Part shown: piece by piece, positions 58,971 to 64,000 of the stretch
How the letters are laid out: the number at the start of each line of letters is the position of its first letter
Position numbering within the stretch: position 1 is the first letter of the stretch
Assembly: GCF_907165205.1 (NCBI RefSeq)
Contig: NC_058198.1
Coordinates: 8,595,001-8,659,000, forward strand
Direction: 5' to 3'
DNA from: Coccinella septempunctata
Taxonomy: Eukaryota; Arthropoda; Insecta; Coleoptera; Coccinellidae
DNA: 64,000 nucleotides
The notes under the pieces: model-generated
The model's input: the letters and a program-made list of their open reading frames with translations, nothing else
What the model was told of the DNA's origin: nothing
Database searches by the model: none
Translations under genes and position numbers: made by a program

Positions 58971-59511
58971 AGAATCATAAGAAATTGGGTTGCAACAACT
59001 ATTGAGTTTTCACCTTCGTTATTTAGCTGGTAGTTAAATTATTTTTCGGAAATAGGTGGAAGAAGCAAATTGAGATATTTGTTGCAATCCTCCGTATTTC
59101 TCTTCGCTAAGATATGCTTGCTAAATGGCTCTTAAAACTTGTACCAAAGTTTCACTGTATTCTTCCAACTTGGTTAATATTAAGGTTCCAAGAAGTCTAA
59201 TGTGGATAGTGGTTTTTATTAGTGTTAACTATTTTTTATTAGTCATGGTTGTATGTGAAAAAATATAGTGGGTTGGTTGTCAATGCATGAGAATACACTG
59301 TTCCCCTAAAATTCATAATGAACCAGATTTTTTCATTAACCTGATTCGCTTTATTGGCTTATGAAGATAATACAAGAGACTAATGTTTATCTCGACTAAA
59401 AAAAATGCTTCAGCTATGCGAATAACAATCAACTATATTTGAAGGTAAATGAACATCATGCAATCCCAAATATATATTCAGTATTATTTCTACTTGTTTC
59501 TTGTTCCTTTC

Positions 59512-59863
59512 AATAAATATTTTATTTGGGATCTCAGGCTAATATTGCTAGCTAAACTACTTGATTAGTTTTGTTCTATATTTGAAATCCTTTGTTAAAC
59601 ATATATTAACAAAACTGTGTTTTTTTAACATCAAAAACTATTGAGTTTCATAAATTTTAAGAATATTCATTTGTACTGTTCAGTTCGTTACTTGCATATT
59701 TGTGCTCACAGCATGTTGATGTTTGAATAATTCATTTTAGCTATAGTTATGTTGAATTCCAAATATATCATTGGAGTTCTTTTTTGATATTTTAACCTGT
59801 TTTCGTTTCAAGTCTCCTCACTTCATCACACATTACTACATTTGTACTTGATGGATAAATAAA
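59512..59863 (+). terminator. Poly(A) signals of CRMP
   Basis: AATAAA occurs at 59512-59517 (CAATAAATATTTT) and 59858-59863 (GATAAATAAATTC), 542 and 888 bases past the stop. Either would end the transcript before the 3' end of TADA3 coding at 60254 on the other strand. Confidence 0.45.
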
Positions 59864-60253
59864 TTCTTAAAATATGACTTATTTTTTTCATTGCATTCCT
59901 GTATATTGAATAAGGAAAACCAATTTGAAAATGGAAAGAAATTCTGATACTGCGAATTGAACGAGTAAAAAAAAACACAATTCTTATACAGAATTTCCTT
60001 GTTGCATTACAACAATGGAGACAGTAGTAAAATAATTTTGTTATACAACAACCCAAATATAAAACGATAAAATCACAGCAAGAAGCTCAAGACTCCATTT
60101 AGGAGAAGCAGGTAAGGTTAAATGGATAAGAAAACACTTCAGGCCCTTCAATGAAACGATAAAAGAAATTCATTTGCGTATAATTAGTATAATTAAATTT
60201 CAATATAAACAGTTCAATGTAAAATAATATACTCTTTTATCGATAAATTACCT

Positions 60254-62390
60254 CTAGTACAACATTGAAGCGTCAGTCAGATCTAAAAGTTCTCTATTTA
60301 AAATGTACTGTTGCTCGACTAAGCTATCTGCTTCACTTTCGAAATCCTTAGTTATTTGTTCGTTTACTAGTTGTTTGTCAACATCTTCATCTTCATTTTG
60401 CAACGCTTTCTGTTTAGCTAAAAGTATCTTGTTGTATAATTCCATAACCTGCAATTAGAATAATTTAGTCAAACTTAACTTCACGTTTTTCTTCAACCTC
60501 ACCTTATTATCACATCTATTTAATGCCTCCTTAACCTCTTGCCTCTTCATGTCTTTGGCTACGCTATTTCTAAGTTTGTGTAGTTCCATTTTGTTGTACT
60601 CATTAACAGTAATTAGTTCATGTTGGCATTTTTTTATTTCCAGTAAAACTTCGTCTTCTGGAGTTGTCTTATGAGGAATTTTGCAATGAGTATCAATAAG
60701 AATATTCAGAATTAATAATTAGATAAGATGAAACATAATTTACAGTCACAAAGTGTGTACAAAAAGGGAATTTCACTTGATGTAGAAATTACTTCTCCAC
60801 CTGATCATAGGATCAGGATCGTTAATTTATTCTAACTTTTCATTACCTTTTGGAGATCCTCAACACTCAAAATTCCTTGATCAATAAGTTCCTTCTTCAA
60901 ACGTTTTTCCATACAGCCTTTCCTACTGTAGTTTTTGAATATACCTAAATCTGATACTGGAACAGTACCAAAAAAAGAAAGGTAAAATAAAACGGTGAAG
61001 CTATAAATAAAAAGAAGGGTACTCTTTTTTTGATAGAGATCATTCCTCAACTCAAGTGAATTTAAATGATACAAAAAATTACTTTATAATAAAATTCTTT
61101 GTTAATGTTTAATAACTAGACAATTTTCAGGTTCTTACCTCTAAATTTATCCAACGTAGCTGGTAGAGTCGATAATAGGCTTTGTGTTTTTGGATTGGAT
61201 AAACTATCCAAAATCCTTGAAAAATTAAAGAATGAAAACAAAGATTTCAAGTACAATAATGGTCAAGAAACCTTCATATAAATAATAATTAAATATTTAA
61301 TCCACACTGAACTAGGATCAAATTTAATTTAAATAAAAGACCCATATGTACTTACGCACTGAATCCATTTTTCTTAAACTCATTTCCTTTAGTACTGGTA
61401 ACATTCTGCTCCTCAAAGAGAAGCTCATCAGACCATTCCGAAGTAAAATGCTCTCCAATGTCAGGTACTTTAATAGTTATTTCTTTAGAGCACTCCTCAA
61501 TGAGTGTATCTAAAAACTGAAACAAAAGCATTTTAGTCCTCATTCACAATTAATGATAAAACATACAATTCAAGTTTAATCAGGAGTTCTTACTACTGAA
61601 ACTGAAACGAAATATTTAATTTTTTTTCTTAATTAGTCATATTCACTATGCTAGAAAAAAAATAACTCACTGCAACATCATCTTTTTGGATCTCGGCACA
61701 GAAAGGCTCAACAGATGCCCAGAACTTCTCAGAAGTATCATTCTTTGGTAAGGCAACTTTAGGAATATCATGTCTCAGTGGTGGTGTATCCACAATGAAA
61801 TTGTTCACTCCCAGACCGTGCTTTTTAACAATTCTAGTACCATTCTTGATATCCTTGAATTTCATTTTATCATCTTGCCTTTTACGTTTTAGAGAAGTCT
61901 GGAACAAATTCCATTATTCAATAAAAAACTGAATATTTTCACAATGAACTTTGAAATTATCTAGAGAAAAGTAAACCTGTTTGCCCCGTTTATCCCGTTT
62001 TTCTTCAACTTTGTCAATAGACTCGATCTCGGCTCTGAAAAACCTGTTCCTCAAGGCACAGTTTGTAAGTAGTTTTTCTAAATCCTGCTGAAGAGCATCC
62101 AAATCGTCCATTGTTATTCCATCTTCAGAAGACCTTGTTAAAACTGAAAGTATGTATTTCTTATGACATTCTATTTATCCAACACTCTTCTGAGTGAACC
62201 TACCATTTGTATATTTAGCTAGACATGAAGCATTTTGGGATATCCGTATGAAAGGAATGGTATATGTATTAAGCTGACTATCTGCTATCAATTCATTTTT
62301 TGACTTTTCAACTGGTACTTCCTCTTTTTCTTTTCCAAAATTACGTTGAGAGAGTGCCTTTCCAGCACAATTTTTAGATAGACCATTCAT
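60254..62390 (-). CDS. TADA3: Transcriptional adapter 3 (Ada3), SAGA/ADA complex
   Basis: Adapter linking Ada2-Gcn5 to SAGA-type histone acetyltransferase complexes in the nucleus. Eight exons join in frame: 62390-62204, 62143-61977, 61898-61671, 61516-61356, 61215-61139, 60956-60847, 60667-60503 and 60448-60254; 429 aa (human 432). Landmarks: VLTRSSEDGITMDDLDALQQ (from residue 63), matching the N-terminal LARSEDDGI block; LPKNDTSEKFWASVEPFCAE (residues 168-187), the family hallmark; GEHFTSEW; RLKKELIDQGIL; and the C-terminal charged coiled coil PEDEVLLEIKKCQHELI followed by NKVMELYNKILLAKQKAL. ATG 62390 is the first in-frame Met after a stop at about 62427. Convergent with CRMP; divergent with R3HDM4. 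Confidence 0.93.
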
Positions 62391-62879
62391 TCCTGTTGTA
62401 CAGTATGAAGCGTCCAAATTGAAATGTTACGATGTTGGTTTACAATGCAATAGCATCCAAAATAACTGAAATTTCTTAATTTTATACTAAATGAACAATT
62501 TCGTTAAGAGTAAAATGAAATTTTGGTTTACTGAAATTTACTTTTGTCAAAGTTCCAAAGTTGACAATATACAAAGAGGTTAATATTTGCAATGACAGGA
62601 AAAAACGACAATAGACAAGTTCTTCTTTTTTCTTATGAATTGCATAGCTATTATTTTGTCACTATATTTTTCTCCTAATTTGCAAAAAACTTTGAAACGC
62701 CTGTTATTTCTCATGTCCACACTTATTCCAGCATAAAGATATCTTTTATAACCATTTTTCACTTATTTCCACTCTTACCTAATACAATTTTATGTCAAGG
62801 TCATCAGAAAAAATTAAAAAAATCAAGATTCTGATAATGAATAAAATTTTAACAGCTTTTAATTGAAATATCCTCCAAA
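62391..62879. promoter_or_regulatory. Divergent promoter region of TADA3 and R3HDM4-like
   Basis: 489 bases separate the two start codons, so both 5' leaders and promoters must fit here. No TATA box stands out; such compact divergent arrangements are typical of housekeeping genes. A 60-codon minus-strand ORF (62762-62580) is probably chance, though an unspliced upstream leader exon cannot be excluded. Confidence 0.6.
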
Positions 62880-63840
62880 ATGACTGTTTTAGATAAACTT
62901 AAGAAGAAATACGCTTTCCCAACAACAGTTTCCGATTCTGATAATGAATTACAATTGGAGTGAGTACATAATTTCCTTACTTGCCTCTAGTAAGAGAAAA
63001 TTATAACAATACCCCAAATTCATACTATTTTTTAGCTTAGACAACTCTACTGACGGAGAAACTTTTGTTGAAGAATCGCCTCCTAGTACAAGTCGCTATA
63101 TTCCTACTAGGTTCAAGCATCGAAAAGTGGTTACGGCAGATGATACTCCTGCTTTTCGAAAACATGGTGGTAAAAGACGGTTGAGGAGGTACCAAAACTG
63201 TGAGTTGTAACTACTATAATATGTCTAAAATTTTTGACCAAGTACTTCTAATTTTATTTAGGTGCACTCTTACAAACATTAAGCGAGGAAGACTTTGAAG
63301 GTAATAATACATCAGATATATTCGAATCCAAGAAAACTCCATTATCGAAGCTCATAGAGGACCCAATGGCTTTGCAATACTGGAATGAATTCATCGATAA
63401 ATCTGAAGAAGAACAGAAACAAATAATTGGAAATTTCAAATCAGATGTCAGGGACATCTATAAAACAGAAAAACCATTCTTGAGAATATCCTCAAAAATT
63501 CGACGTACTCTTAAAATAAAGAGGAACCTTTCCGTTGATACCGTTAAATTATTTGAATTTGACATTATACAGTTTTTTAAGAAATCACCCCAAGAAAAAT
63601 ATGTGAAATATCCAAGTACAAGTTTTGACAGATTGCTCACTCATGCAGTTGCTCAATATCATTGTCTTTATTCTTTCAGTGAGTAATTTTCCTTTACAAA
63701 GAAAGAACAAAGAGAATAATATTTTATTTCTAGGTGATTGGGAAAATGAAAGAAGGAAGGTTGAAATTCAGAATTTGGAAGAAAATTGGACACCTGCAGA
63801 ATGTTTTCTCCATGAACTAATATCGAAATCTAAAAGCTAA
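62880..63840 (+). CDS. R3HDM4: R3H domain-containing protein 4-like
   Basis: Probable nucleic-acid-binding protein, function poorly known. Five exons join in frame: 62880-62959, 63036-63199, 63262-63678 and 63734-63840, with GT-AG borders (four coding exons; a fifth, non-coding, is not excluded); 255 aa including the start MTVLDKLKKKYAFP. The acidic and Ser-rich N-terminal part (DNSTDGETFVEESPPSTS) is followed by a basic run (KHGGKRRLRRYQN). The conserved C-terminal half has YWNEFIDKSEEEQKQII and LRISSKIRRTLK, then the R3H-like segment LLTHAVAQYHCLYS, paralleling vertebrate R3HDM4 (YVEVWNDFMNRSGEEQ; SFERLLLHAVCQYM). The stop is TAA at 63838-63840. Confidence 0.85.
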
Positions 63841-64000
63841 CACCTACATTTTCTAATGTGATGCAATGAATGTAATTATTTCCTTGTAAATATTTTTAAT
63901 GTTTGATTATTGCACTCTTTTATATTATTTGTTAACTTTTTTGTGTTGTTCATAGTGATAAAAATGTAAAGATATTGAAATGTTGCAATTTAGTGCATTA
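63841..64000 (+). other. 3' UTR of the R3HDM4-like gene
   Basis: AT-rich sequence to the window end. No canonical AATAAA is seen before 64000. Confidence 0.4.

Noticed and set aside
62580..62762. 60-codon minus-strand ORF as an upstream exon of TADA3
   Set aside because: A stop lies between it and the TADA3 start, no donor site links it to the known first exon, and TADA3 is already of normal length.
1..64000. CRISPR arrays, bacterial operons, rRNA or tRNA genes
   Set aside because: No regularly spaced identical repeats with unique spacers, no tRNA cloverleaf and no ribosomal RNA sequence were noticed; all firm genes are intron-containing.

Overview
The window is AT-rich eukaryotic nuclear DNA, most likely from an insect (possibly a beetle; the order is a weak inference). 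Genes are split by short GT-AG introns. One gene is a Methuselah-like receptor, a family typical of arthropods. One dihydropyrimidinase/CRMP gene carries two interchangeable exons, as the Drosophila CRMP gene does. Mariner, Tc1, hAT and non-LTR retroelement relics are common. I see no bacterial operons, CRISPR arrays, rRNA or tRNA genes.

Layout. 1-11 kb: no host gene can be supported; this part is rich in one mariner family (copies at 952-2742, 3951-4921 and 6786-7480; a fourth lies at 36.9-37.6 kb) and in fragments of a 175-bp satellite. 11.04-17.94 kb (+): the 3' six exons of a Methuselah-like GPCR, with a Tc1 relic and a long-hairpin MITE in its first intron. 18.89-21.65 kb (-): a complete CLN3 (battenin) gene of seven exons, convergent with the receptor; one intron is almost filled by the 3' part of a non-LTR retroelement. 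21.8-52.4 kb: a long repeat-rich gap with retroelement 3' ends, DDE transposase tails, palindromic MITEs, an hAT deletion derivative with a perfect 8-bp target duplication, a tandem array of about ten 175-bp monomers (47.03-48.80 kb), several GC-richer islands of unknown origin, and a few unassigned ORFs.

52.77-58.97 kb (+): the CRMP/dihydropyrimidinase gene, complete from the start codon to the C-terminal tail, with mutually exclusive exons at 55990-56225 and 57140-57351. 60.25-62.39 kb (-): TADA3/Ada3 of the SAGA-type histone acetyltransferase complexes, eight exons. 62.88-63.84 kb (+): an R3HDM4-like gene, five exons, sharing a short divergent promoter with TADA3. Joined by hand, the exons of CLN3, CRMP, TADA3 and R3HDM4 keep a single open frame (404, 573 or 565, 429 and 255 aa), which strongly supports the models. 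The host genes are unrelated in function.

Best leads: the phase-matched alternative exons of CRMP; a mariner copy whose inserted segment looks like a host promoter plus first coding exon (elongase-like); the satellite that is both tandem and dispersed with a shared flank; and repeated hammerhead-like hairpins. All identifications are by eye from translated sequence; no database search was run.
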